Position numbers and translations under genes: made by a program. The notes beneath the pieces were generated by a model. That model saw only the letters and a list, made by a program, of their open reading frames with translations. It was not told the DNA's origin and searched no databases. Shown here one piece after another: positions 26,585 to 36,040 of a stretch of DNA of 64,000 nucleotides; the stretch's first letter is position 1; each line of letters begins with the position of its first letter. Origin of the DNA: Mikania micrantha (lineage: Eukaryota; Streptophyta; Magnoliopsida; Asterales; Asteraceae); the NCBI GenBank assembly GCA_009363875.1, contig CM018680.1, positions 58,367,563 to 58,431,562 of the forward strand. Direction: 5' to 3'.

Positions 26585-27306
26585 TACATAGATATCTTTC
26601 AATGTATCATTAGTATGTGCATAATCGCTCTACAATTTTTTTTTGGAGTCAACAAAAAAAAAATGAAAATGATTGATAAATACATTGACAATAACGAAAC
26701 AAATTAAGAAAAGATTAATAAAACAAAACAAAATAAAATTGACTTTGTACGACGATTAGAGTATATTTCTCAAATTTTGCTATGTGTTTCTTAAATTCTA
26801 CTATTGAGGCACCACTTAAAATCAACTTTACGTTCTGGTCCATTATTGATTTTTGATTGAATTCACAGAAACATGGACAGAATAAACTGAAAGTTTATAA
26901 ACAAAAAAAAAATTAAAGTATAGTAGAAATCATTAAAACGTTTGATTGAAAACGAATGAAACATATCGATATAGACCAAAATAAGAAAATGATTGCATAT
27001 AAAACCAAAAGTATACAAAAACAACAAACGTCATCATAACACGTTGAATGAATGCCAAGAAACAAACCCAATATAAGCAATTAATAACTTAAATCTAAAT
27101 ATACACATAGCATGTGCATATATAATAAAAATAATAAAGAGGTAGTACATACGTTAATGCCTACACATACACTAAATTTCTTATAATATAAAGGTAATGA
27201 ATTTACTAATGCAGACATTAAACATGTTAAGAATGCATGCATAGTGTACGCATCAGGGTATGCACTAAATTTAGCCACTTATATATATAGTGTGTGCAAC
27301 AACACG
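26585..27306. other. AT-rich intergenic sequence
   Basis: I see no gene, RNA gene or recognised repeat here beyond poly(A) and poly(T) runs. Confidence 0.5.
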
Positions 27307-27463
27307 TATAAGACTAGGGCTGTGTAACACCCCAAATTTTCTATACAAATCAGTTGAACTTACGAACGGGTAACGTATAATTTATTTGCCGGCAATGGAT
27401 GAAAAACCAACCAAACAAAAGATGACGGAATTTGGAAGTACACTAACTCCATTTTCGAAGTAC

Positions 27464-27690
27464 TCAACTTAGAGTACATAACTTAGAGTACACAACTTAG
27501 TGTACTCAACTTAGAGTACACAACTTAGAGTACACAACTTAGAGTACACAACTTAGTGTACACAACTTAGTGTACTCAACTTAGTGTACTCAACTTAGAG
27601 TACACAACTTAGAGTACTCAATTTCGTGAACTCCACTTAGAGTACTCGATTTAGTGAACTTTACTTCGTGTACTCGAATTTCGTGAACAC
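27464..27690. repeat. 14-bp minisatellite, array 1
   Basis: Units alternate between ACACAACTTAGAGT and ACTCAACTTAGTGT, head to tail, with the last units decaying to ACTCGATTTAGTGA and ACTCGAATTTCGTG. The array lies near the start of the solo LTR. The alternation of GTACAC and GTACTC at unit joints is regular. Confidence 0.9.
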
Positions 27691-28044
27691 TGCCTATATA
27701 TATGAGTTCCTCGGGAAACGCGCTAACCTTTGGTTGGAGGCATTCTCTCTCAAGAACTCGAAGAGGGCAAGTTCGGAAAATCAAGAAAACGGCTTTTGAT
27801 CCGCCGAACGAAGGACGAGTCGCACGGGAAGCTACAGAAAGGATCATCTAACACCAGGTAAGGGTTTGATGCATGAAAGTTTTGATTTTTAGACAAAAGG
27901 GAAAACATGCATAAAGGTCACGCCTTTATGCAGAAAGTTTGTTCCTTTTTGGTTCCAATACGTTAGTAAGGCCATAAGGGACGTAGAACTAACACCCCAG
28001 AGTCTTGGATAGATTCTAATATATTTTATGAAGAAAAGACGAAG

Positions 28045-28468
28045 TACTCAAGTTCGTATGCTCAACTTCGTGTACACAACTTCGTGTACACAACTTAGTG
28101 TACTCAACTTCGTGTACACAACTTAGTGTACTCAACTTCGTGTACACAACTTAGAGTACTCAACTTCGTGTACACAACTTAGAGTACACAACTTAGAGTA
28201 CACAACTTAGTGTACTCAACTTAGTGTACTCAACTTAGAGTACACAACTTAGAGTACACAACTTAGAGTACACAACTTAGTGTACTCAACTTAGTGTACT
28301 CAACTTAGAGTACACAACTTAGAGTACACAACTTAGAGTACACAACTTAGTGTACTCAACTTAGTGTACACAACTTAGTGTACTCAACTTAGTGTACTCA
28401 ACTTAGAGTACACAACTTAGAGTACACAACTTAGTGTACTCAACTTAGGGTACTCAACTTAGAGTAAT
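28045..28468. repeat. 14-bp minisatellite, array 2 (about 30 units)
   Basis: This array has the same ACACAACTTAGAGT / ACTCAACTTAGTGT unit as the array at 27464-27690. It is separated from that array by about 350 bp of unrepeated LTR sequence. Its first part uses the variant ACTTCGTG in place of ACTTAGTG. The higher-order order of AGAGT and AGTGT units repeats every few units, which suggests unequal exchange. Confidence 0.9.
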
Positions 28469-28848
28469 GTAATGTAAAGAGACGATGTACTGATGTAGGT
28501 TCTTAAGTCTTGGCTAAAGAGTTCGATCAAGAATTCAAGGAGCTACTGTCAGGTGAGTTCTAGATGCCCTACTTTAACAAGTTATATGTAACTATGTTTT
28601 GGGCTGGCATACATGCTGTTAATATGTTATGATGTTATGTGACTGTGCCATGATGATGAATGCATGTTAATGTGCTAGTATGATTTATAATGTGTGTTAG
28701 TAAGTTATGATGATGAACTGTATGATAACATGCTATGATGATAGTTATAGATGTTATGTTATGATGAAATCCTAGGATGAAGGTATGATGCTATGATGAT
28801 TAGATGCTAGCATAATGTGTTTATGATGCTATGATGAATGATGCTGCT

Positions 28849-29122
28849 CCCATATTCGTATGGGGTAAGTATGGTTGCTCCCGTACTTGTTACGGGGTAA
28901 GTATGATGTTGCTCCCATATTCGTATGGGGTAAGTATGGTTGCTCCCGTACTTGTTACGGGGTAAGTATGATGTTGCTCCCATGTTCACATGGGGTAAGT
29001 ATGGTTGCTCCCGTACTTGTTACGGGGTAAGTATGGTGTTGCTCCCATATTCGTGTGGGGTAAGTATGGTTGCTCCCATATTCATATGGGGTAAGTATGG
29101 TTGCTCCAGTACTTGTTACTGG
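28849..29122 (+). repeat. Array of nine co-varying hairpins, each followed by a splice-donor-like motif
   Basis: Each unit of about 30 bases reads GCTCC-hairpin-GGGTAAGTATGG. The stems are CCCATA/TATGGG (loops TTCG, TTCA), CCCGTA/TACGGG (loop CTTGT), CCCATG/CATGGG (loop TTCA), and CCAGTA/TACTGG (loop CTTGT). One unit has CCCATA/TGTGGG, which keeps a G-T wobble pair. Two stem types alternate over most of the array. Every hairpin is followed by GTAAGTAT. The array sits inside the solo LTR. Confidence 0.88.
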
Positions 29123-30129
29123 GTAAGTATGGATCTGCAGAACGCTTCGGCGGGTCAGATCAACGGTTATGGAGCCTTGTGCCGGCATAAGCCCGCTGTT
29201 ACGCTCGGTAGCAGTGGTTGTATGATGATGATCAGGATGTTATGTGACAAGGTTTTGGATTATGTGAACGAAACGATGTTAGATATGTTTTAACTTAACA
29301 AAATGTTTACGATGTTTTATGAAAACTAGAACTCACCAGCGTAAGCTGACATTTTAGCATGTATGTCAGGTTAAAGCTGTGGTAAGAAGAAACGTGGAGC
29401 TCGGGCATCAAAATGGAGCATCCGGTGGTGTTGGCAATCAATTATGTTTTAATTCAGACATTATTTCATGTTTGACAAACTATGTTTTAAATTCCGCTGC
29501 TATCTATGAAAGTTTTTAGTTTAAGAGCTATGTGTTATGACGAAACCAACCTCTGTGGGGTCGCCCGGGATCGGGGCCTCACAGGCTGTAAACGAACCGA
29601 ACATTCAGCGAACTGTTCGTGAACCGTTCGACGGGAAGTTCGTTTATGTTCGTTCGTTTAATAAACGAACGAACACGTACAAGAAATTCCATTCGTTTAG
29701 TTAAATGAACGAACATGAACAGAGGTTGTGTTCGTGAACGTTCGGTAACATGTTCGTTTACGTTCGTTTATATTCGGTTAGGTTCATTTATTATATTTAA
29801 TCATTAAATGTGTTGTTTATTTTTAATTTTTAGTTTAATACCATAATACTTAAGTTATTTTTAGTTTAATACTATAATATCTTAATTTATATATTATAGA
29901 TGATTATCTCCATTACTTGAGATTAAAAATGTTGATTTTTATTGTTTAAATAATATGTGTTCGTTAGCGTTCGTGAACCGTTCGTGAACAAGCTAAATTC
30001 CTTAATGAACGAATATGAACAAGAATTTCCGTTCGGTAAGCATTCGTGAACAAGTTAAAAGTTAAACGAACGAACACGAACAAGGGCTCGTTCGTGTTCG
30101 TTCGGTTCGTTTACAGCCCTATATAAGAC

Positions 30130-31587
30130 TATGTGTTATCCGTCACTCCCTCTCACTCCACGTAGGCGCCACATAATCAACCAACACATTCACCCCCTTA
30201 GCACTCCACATCATCTTTACCTATGTTATCCATCACCCCCATCACTTCCCTATCACTCTACGTCATCACCGCCTTTTTCCTCCTTTCTTCTCTCCTTTAT
30301 TCTCCTTCACCGCGTGACAGCCCTCTAACGCTTCCCTCACGCCCCTGTGTAATGAGGGTGGGGCGCAACCAGGGCGTGACCCAGGGGCATCATGCCTGGG
30401 TCACGGTGGATAACACACAGCCTAATGTAGTCACCGGTATATACCCCAAAATGTCATCATTATTGATGACGTAAGTAGGTTTCAAACTAAAAAGATAATC
30501 ATCAATGACAAGAACCCATTCTAACCCTAGCCTAGACCTAAATCCTTTGTAAGGTTAACTTCATTACAAGACTTGTACAATTGATTGGCAAGTTTAATCT
30601 CATTGCAAGGCTTACCTAACCTTGTCTTGTTTTGCCTCTTGGCTACGTGGTCTGGCTATGTTCAAGAAGGAAAATCAAACTTAACTAGCAATATGCCTAG
30701 AGTACTTTAATGACATGAAATAGACAACTCACAAAAGGAATATAACATGAAGACATGCATACATAGGACTTCCTTTCCTTGTTAGTCATAATATCTTCAA
30801 AGAAAAAAAAAATTGGTGAACGTCACTATTAGACGCCCCTCATCGACCAGTCTCACAACCAACATGAGGAAGGTAACCCAAACTAAACATACCAAGGTTC
30901 TTTTACTCTCTCAAATTGAGAAAACCCAAACTTAACATCTCATCTCATTTCTCTAAAGAAATAATTCATCATTACCCATTCATCCAAATGTCTAATATTT
31001 ATATCTAATACTCTTCACATAATAACACACTTTCAGTCTCTTTATTTTCTTGATATTTCACACTCCTTTTTGCCTTTACATTTACGTGTTACATCATATC
31101 TTCTTCATATCTCTTTTAATATTGATTAATGACTTGAGTATATGTGGGGCTAACCCTGAACAACTAGACATGATCTAACTTCACAATACTATCCAACCCT
31201 TCGATGCAACAACATATATATATAATGTTTTGTTTTATAATTAATGGATAATATTTTTTTTAGTGTTGTGATTCTTACATACATATGAATTGATTATGTA
31301 TATGGGAAACCATTAAACTAATTCTTTTAAGATGATATAACAAACTAAGATGTGCAATTTGTTTATTTTTTTATTTCTGAGTGAGCTATGTTAAACATAT
31401 TTATGCTAATTTTTATTATTATATCTTTAAGATTGTAAAAGTTATTGATTTATTTTGTTACGTGTAATTTCGCAATAATTTGTGTGTATGGATCCATCTC
31501 CTACATAAATACAGAGGGGTGGTTCGAATAACTTACACCACCGCACCCATGTAACTAAAAACCACATCATCTCTCAATATAAAAATC
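30130..31587. other. Intergenic sequence with a SINE fragment
   Basis: C/T-rich text at 30135-30340 (TCACTCCC, CCATCACCCCCATCACTTCC) and a 3' SINE fragment at 30807-30880 are the only structures seen. No gene is supported. Confidence 0.5.
30807..30880 (-). mobile_element. 3'-end fragment of a SINE related to 48165-48310
   Basis: The plus strand reads AAAAAAAATTGGTGAACGTC, then CTATTAGACGCCCCTCATCG, then ACCAGTCTCACAACCAACAT, then GAGG. The element at 48165 has CCATTAGGCGCCCCTCAACG and then ACCGGTCCCACGGCCAACAT, GAGGGACG. The poly-A on the plus strand is the tail of a minus-strand element. The promoter part is missing. Confidence 0.6.
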
Positions 31588-31772
31588 TAGCGGTTTTTAC
31601 ATATTTTTCGATCCTAACTTGTAAAATTACATATTTTTTAAATCATGATTTAAGAGCAGCATTGTACATTATAAACTAAAAGTTTTTATAACTAAGAGTT
31701 TGTACCTTTGGAAAATATGTAATTTTTTAAGTTAGGAGGAGAAAAATATGTAATTCTCTCTAGAAAATAAAA
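31588..31772. repeat. Small foldback element
   Basis: TTTTTACATATTTTTCGATCC / CTAACTTGTAAAATTACATATT in the left arm pairs with AATATGTAATTTTTTAAGTTAG / GAGGAGAAAAATATG in the right arm across a spacer of about 85 bases. It is non-coding. Confidence 0.65.
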
Positions 31773-32179
31773 AGTCATATATGTTGCCACTTCTTGCAAT
31801 TAAGGAAAACATTAGTTGTAAAATTGTAAATCATTTGGGTGCTCAAGGGGTAATATTATCATCAGTAAGAAAAAGCTTTAATATATGCATTCATGATTAC
31901 ACAACATGACATAAATTTAATATGATGACAATATTGTATTGTAAATAAGTAAAATTGAATAGTATATTGTGTGGATTGAAGATTACACTCCATGTTACTT
32001 ATAATTGAGCATGATCCCTATTGCATATAGACATATAGTGTGAATAGCAATGATTACAATCCTTCTCTAAAGATGACAGTTTACTAGCAACTACTTTTGC
32101 ATATAATGTGTGTGTTACCAATGATTTTTATTAGTAACTACATACACAAACACACACACACATATATATATCTATATAG

Positions 32180-33629
32180 TATAAGGTTTGGCTAAAAAGT
32201 TTTAAAACCATGAGAAGTGTGAGAAGAGATCTCAATAATTAGATCAATTGGTTTTGTGGTTGAGATTAATTTAGTGGTATTTTCGTAAATAGTTATAAGT
32301 TAAAACCATCAGTAGGGGTAGAATGGGAAGATCTAGCCAAAAACATGTACATGCAAGTCACATGCATTTTGCTCCATCTTTTTTAAACGTTCATAACTTT
32401 TTTATATGTTAGTATTTTTTAAAAAAATTACACCATAAAATCGAGCATTTTTTTATCTTTCTAATGAGTATAATATTAGTATATTTTTTAAAATTAAAAT
32501 GACAACCTAAAATGAGTTTCACGAACCATATGTTTATGGTGTTTTTCCAATATATACGAAACTGATCTTTTATGGTGTTTTTTACACATATGTATGTTTT
32601 ATGGTGTTTTTAAAGATATTTTATGGTGTTTATGATGTTAACATTTTATGTTCTTTTTTGGTGTTTGCGTATTAATAAAACTAAAAGAGGGCATTTTTTG
32701 GTGTTTTTGAAAACGAAAAACACCATAAACACCTAAGTTTGTACGTGGTGTTTTTAACTTAGTTTATGATGTTTTTTCGAGATATTTTATTGTTTATGGC
32801 GTTTTTTCAAGATATGTTATTGTGTTTATGGTGTTAACATTTTATGGTGTTTTTGTGTTCGGATATTCATGAAACTAAGACCAGGCATTTTTATGGTGTT
32901 TTTGAATACTAAAAACACCATAAATCGCTATATTTCATAAACATTTGAAAAACACCATAACAAAAACACCTGGTTCATAAACATTTTATACATGACGTTT
33001 TAAACTTAAATGTGTAAAAACACAAAGTTTAGAACGACATGTTTTTTAGTTTTCAAAAACGCCATAAAACACAATGTGTAAAATTATACAGTCCAAAAAC
33101 ACCATGAATAAAATTACAGTTCAAAAACACCATAAATAAAATTACAGTTCAAAAACACCATAAATAAAATTACAGTTCAAAAACACCATAAAATGTTAGT
33201 GAAAATTACACAGTACAGAAACACCATAAAACATCATGTGTAAATGACGCAATTAAAAAACGTTGTGTTTTGGTTATGTTCAAAACACCATAAAACGTCT
33301 AGTTTCACAAACAATATGAAAACACCATAAAAACGCACAAGTTTCAAGAACAATCAGGTTTGTTCTTTTTCTATTGTTAAATATAACAATATTATACTCG
33401 TTATAAAGGTAAAGAAATTTGTGATTTTATGGTGTAATTTTTTTTAAAAAAATTTAACTTATAAAATAGTTACATACATTTAAAAAATTTGGTGGAATTA
33501 ACATGTGACTTGCATGTGCAGCCTCCATTTATGTGTTGACGTTTATACCCTTTACCCTAAAATACACGTGTCACATTCTCGTGGCTTCTCACACTTCTCA
33601 TGGTTTTTTGCCTTCTTATAATATCCCTC

Positions 33630-33633
<4 letters not shown>
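32180..33633. mobile_element. Long foldback element with ATGGTGTTTT / AACACCATAA arrays
   Basis: AACCATGAGAAGTGTGAGAAG at 32206-32226 is matched by its reverse complement at about 33585-33606, which defines the outer arms. The left inner arm (32540-32900) repeats TTTATGGTGTTTTT, and the right inner arm (32910-33340) repeats the complementary AAAACACCATAAA, more than ten times each. Both outer edges abut TA-rich runs. A second, shorter member of the family in opposite orientation is at 45149-45590. No ORF is present. Confidence 0.8.

Positions 33634-33636
<3 letters not shown>

Positions 33637-33664
<28 letters not shown>
33637..33664. repeat. (TA)n microsatellite at the left edge of the virus insertion region
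   Basis: A run of alternating T and A of about 28 bases, with a second short run at 33709-33725. The second run adjoins the first recognisable viral sequence, whose reading frame ends in Ile-Tyr repeats because it runs into the TA run. Confidence 0.85.
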
Positions 33665-33668
<4 letters not shown>

Positions 33669-33706
33669 TTGTTATTAAAAGATATTTCTATTGAACCATC
33701 AGATTT

Positions 33707-34582
33707 TTATATATATATATATATACTAGATGTTTGATTTTCTATATCTATTGGTTTTGGTGGATTTATATCTTGTAAATTCCAATTTAAAGATTGTGTT
33801 ATTTCATTCCATTTTAATCTTTTTGGAGTAATAACTTTAGCATGCATAGTATTAGCTTCAAATAATATTGTTTCATCTTTTGGAGATGATAATTTAGTTT
33901 TTGGTTCTATAGTTGTAGTCATGGTTTTATAATAAACTCTATATATTATGACTGCAGCATTAGTTTTTTCTTTAAATTCTAAATTTTTTGTTTTAATTGT
34001 TAGAGTTAAAGTATCTAATATATTTGGATCAAATAGTCCTATAGAGAAATTAGGATAACAATTAAAGTATATAGGACCATTAGCTATATTGGATTCAGCC
34101 ATAGCTAATAATGAATTATTAAAATTTGTATGCCTAGCATCTCTTAGTATAGTTAATATAGGAGCATCTATTCCTAATCTAAACATAGGTTTTATTGCTA
34201 CCTGAATTAATCCTATATGTAAAAATTTATAATTCTTTCTATGTTTTAATATAGCTTCTTTAGTTAATAATTGTAAATTTTGATGTTCTTTATTTATAGG
34301 TATAGTTTGTTCAGTTATTTTAATTGAATAATCTTGAAAGAAATCAAAAGTTCCTATTTTATATATAGTTTTAACATCTTGTTTAGGTATATTCCAATTT
34401 GATAAATTATTTTCAATTTGAGAAATACTTATTTCTAAAGAATTCATATTATTGTTTAAATCTTCCTCTTGATCATTAGCTGAAGTATTTGAGCTATGAT
34501 CTCTTCGTGATAATAATCTAGATATCTGATTCATTATTTGTATTTGTTTTAATGATAAAATTTTTTGAATTAACTTAATCAA
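33707..34582 (-). pseudogene. Caulimovirid movement protein (30K type), C-terminus lost at the junction
   Basis: The frame is open for 291 codons. Its core (about residues 75-215) has the layout of caulimovirid movement proteins: YKIGTFDFFQDYS, then a segment with LGIDAPILTILRDARH carrying the conserved aspartate, then a region rich in beta-strand residues. Movement proteins of this family form tubules at plasmodesmata for cell-to-cell spread (family knowledge). The last residues are encoded by TA repeats (33709-33725), so the original C-terminus is missing. Two start codons, at 34582 and in frame near 34534, are possible. It lies directly downstream of the viral leader and primer site on the same strand, as expected for a first ORF, but opposite to all other viral genes here. 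Confidence 0.82.
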
Positions 34583-34814
34583 TATTTTGAACTTTTAGAT
34601 TATACTGAGTGAACATCCCCAAAGCCCAAGACGTGGTCCGGCTGCTCTCTATCTTGGAGCCTTACGCTAATCCAACCGTCTAGCTGACAGGACTTGCCAA
34701 CACAGCATAGTTCTAAATTTTCAAAATATGACTTTGTTTTTTCAATAAATTTTTCCATTATAACGTTTACAAATAATTAATTAGAGTATTTAGATATAAT
34801 ATCACTTGAGTAAT
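34583..34814 (-). other. Viral leader between primer site and first ORF
   Basis: The minus strand between the tRNA-Met primer site and the movement-protein ORF is about 230 nt. It contains a GC-richer stretch (34613-34710), in contrast to the A/T-rich viral coding sequence. Caulimovirid leaders often fold into a large hairpin with short ORFs; I did not establish such a fold here. Confidence 0.5.
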
Positions 34815-34830
34815 CATGGCTCTGATACCA
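34815..34830 (-). promoter_or_regulatory. tRNA-Met primer-binding site of the pararetrovirus
   Basis: The minus strand reads TGGTATCAGAGCCATG, which is complementary to the 3' end of initiator methionine tRNA and is the usual start of reverse transcription in caulimovirids. It ends exactly where the orientation of the viral sequence switches, at 34830/34831. Confidence 0.9.
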
Positions 34831-34835
34831 TTTAT

Positions 34836-34922
34836 GAAGAAGAAATAGATAATAAATCTGATAAATCATATACACCTAGTAAATCTGATATGCAATTTTA
34901 TGAAGATTTAAAATTTAATTGA
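34836..34922 (+). pseudogene. C-terminal remnant of a viral ORF preceding the small ORFs
   Basis: An open frame of about 28 codons begins right after the orientation switch and ends TGA at 34920-34922, overlapping the start position of the next ORF. It is acidic and lysine-rich (EEEIDNKSDKSYTP...). It probably is the tail of ORF1, whose N-terminal part is on the other strand, but homology of so short a piece cannot be shown here. Confidence 0.45.
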
Positions 34923-35176
34923 GTGATACTAAAATGCAAATAAAAAATTCTCAAGTTCAATTTTATGTTTCAGCATTAAAATAATTTCATAAAAAATCAA
35001 AGGTATATAAAATAGAGTTATAAAAAACAAAACAATATTTAAAAGAAAATAAATATAATGATAAAGTACAAAAATTTCATCATATGAATTTTAAATATTT
35101 TTTACAAGATAAAATAAAAATTAATAAAGAACTTATAAAAATTTGTTCTACAAATATATCAAAATATACTTGTTAA
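34919..35176 (+). pseudogene. Viral small ORF, first copy, with lost start and two stops
   Basis: An 86-codon frame begins TTG AGT GAT ACT AAA. The paralogous next ORF begins ATG AGT GAT ACG AAA, so the start codon appears to have changed from ATG to TTG. In-frame TAA codons follow at codons 22 and 35. The C-terminus ISKYTC resembles ISKFTC of the next ORF. Lysine-rich and helical in appearance; function unknown. The site overlaps the TGA of the preceding ORF in the compact ATGA style of these viruses. Confidence 0.7.
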
Positions 35177-35177
35177 T

Positions 35178-35450
35178 ATGAGTGATACGAAAATTCAGTG
35201 TAGAAATCCTAAAATGATATTTTTTACAGCTTTATTAAAAGAATGTTATGAAAAAGTGAAAGTTTCTCAAGATAAGTTACAATTTATAGAAAACTATTTT
35301 AGAAAGGATAGTTTTGAAGATGATATAGAAGAACAGGTAGATAAATTATATTATTATACTAATCTACAAATTAATTTAACTGAAGAAATACAATATCAGT
35401 TTAAAAGGATAAGAGTAATTTCTACTGAAATATCAAAATTCACTTGTTAA
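35178..35450 (+). CDS. Viral small ORF, second copy (90 aa, intact frame)
   Basis: The frame starts one base after the stop of the paralogous ORF (TAATATG) and ends one base before the next ATG. It is 90 codons, lysine- and glutamate-rich, with likely helices at about residues 25-60, and no cysteine cluster. Small ORFs at this place in caulimovirids encode aphid-transmission or virion-associated proteins; assignment to either is not supported by a motif that I can see. It is the only small ORF in this insertion without a break. Confidence 0.65.
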   Translation: MSDTKIQCRNPKMIFFTALLKECYEKVKVSQDKLQFIENYFRKDSFEDDIEEQVDKLYYYTNLQINLTEEIQYQFKRIRVISTEISKFTC

Positions 35451-35451
35451 A

Positions 35452-35992
35452 ATGAATAAAGAAATGATGCACTTTTTAAGATGTGAAATATTAATAAATA
35501 TAATATAGATAATTTATTATGGTATCATAAAACTTTTAATCAATATTCAAGATTACTACAACAAAAAGAATGGGAAAATTATATAATCAAAAATAATGAA
35601 AATATTACATTTTTTACTTGGTTACCTATATATTGTAAAAATAATAATATCGAATATCCTACTATAGAACATATATCTGTTAATAATAAAATTACAAAAA
35701 ATTATATATTAATAAAAAATAATGAAGAATTAGTTAGTATTCATCCACCTCATGAAAATATAAAAATTATAAAAGATAAACAAGATTATATAGGAATACC
35801 CTTATCTAAAATAGGAGAAAATGATACAAAAAATTTAAAAACAATTATTTGTCAAAACAATTATACAAACGAAAAATTAAATACTATAGGAGAACAATTA
35901 GAAAGAATTGAAAATGAAAAAAATGAATTAGAAACAAAAAAGGATAAAGGAAAAGGAATTATTTTTAGTGAAAATCCTATATTCAAACCTTA
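35452..35992 (+). pseudogene. Viral ORF remnant upstream of the capsid region
   Basis: From ATG at 35452 the frame stops after 18 codons. A shifted frame from about 35500 stays open to TAA at 35990. It encodes about 160 residues with an aromatic start (LLWYHKTFNQYSRLL), a TWLPIYCK motif and a C-terminal coiled-coil-like segment (TIGEQLERIENEKNELE). It reads as the N-terminal part of the capsid polyprotein or an ORF of its own. At least one frameshift (near 35500) and the terminal break (near 35990) separate it from its neighbours. Confidence 0.6.
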
Positions 35993-36040
35993 ATAGATAC
36001 TCATATAATTCTTAATAAAAAAGAAAAAACATTAAATTTA

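Larger units (their letters stand above)
27323..29583. mobile_element. Solo LTR, 2,261 bp, TSD GGCTG, with internal repeat arrays
   Basis: It begins TGTAACACCCC and ends GGGGCCTCACA. GGCTG at 27318-27322 is repeated at 29584-29588, giving a 5-bp target-site duplication inside the host hAT-like element. No second LTR or internal domain remains. It holds two arrays of a 14-bp unit (27464-27690 and 28045-28468) and a hairpin array (28849-29122). A TATA-like TATATATA near 27695 could belong to an LTR promoter, but this is inference. Confidence 0.9.
27315..30121. mobile_element. hAT-like element (8-bp TSD TATAAGAC) split by a solo LTR
   Basis: The left terminus TAGGGCTG (27315-27322) and the right terminus TCGTTTACAGCCCTA (ending 30121) are flanked by TATAAGAC at 27307-27314 and 30122-30129, an exact 8-bp hAT-style duplication. 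Only eight bases of the left end precede the LTR. The rest of the element resumes at 29589 with TAAACGAACCGAAC. Its body is filled with GTTCGTGAACGTTCG-type palindromes at both ends around an AT-rich centre. No transposase was found. Confidence 0.88.

Noticed and set aside
27464..28468. CRISPR-like array
   Set aside because: Units are contiguous 14-mers without spacers in a plant LTR, i.e. a minisatellite.
28807..29293. Open frames of 60-117 codons over the hairpin array
   Set aside because: They arise because the repeat period and composition avoid stops in several frames on both strands; the peptides are simple repeats without homology.
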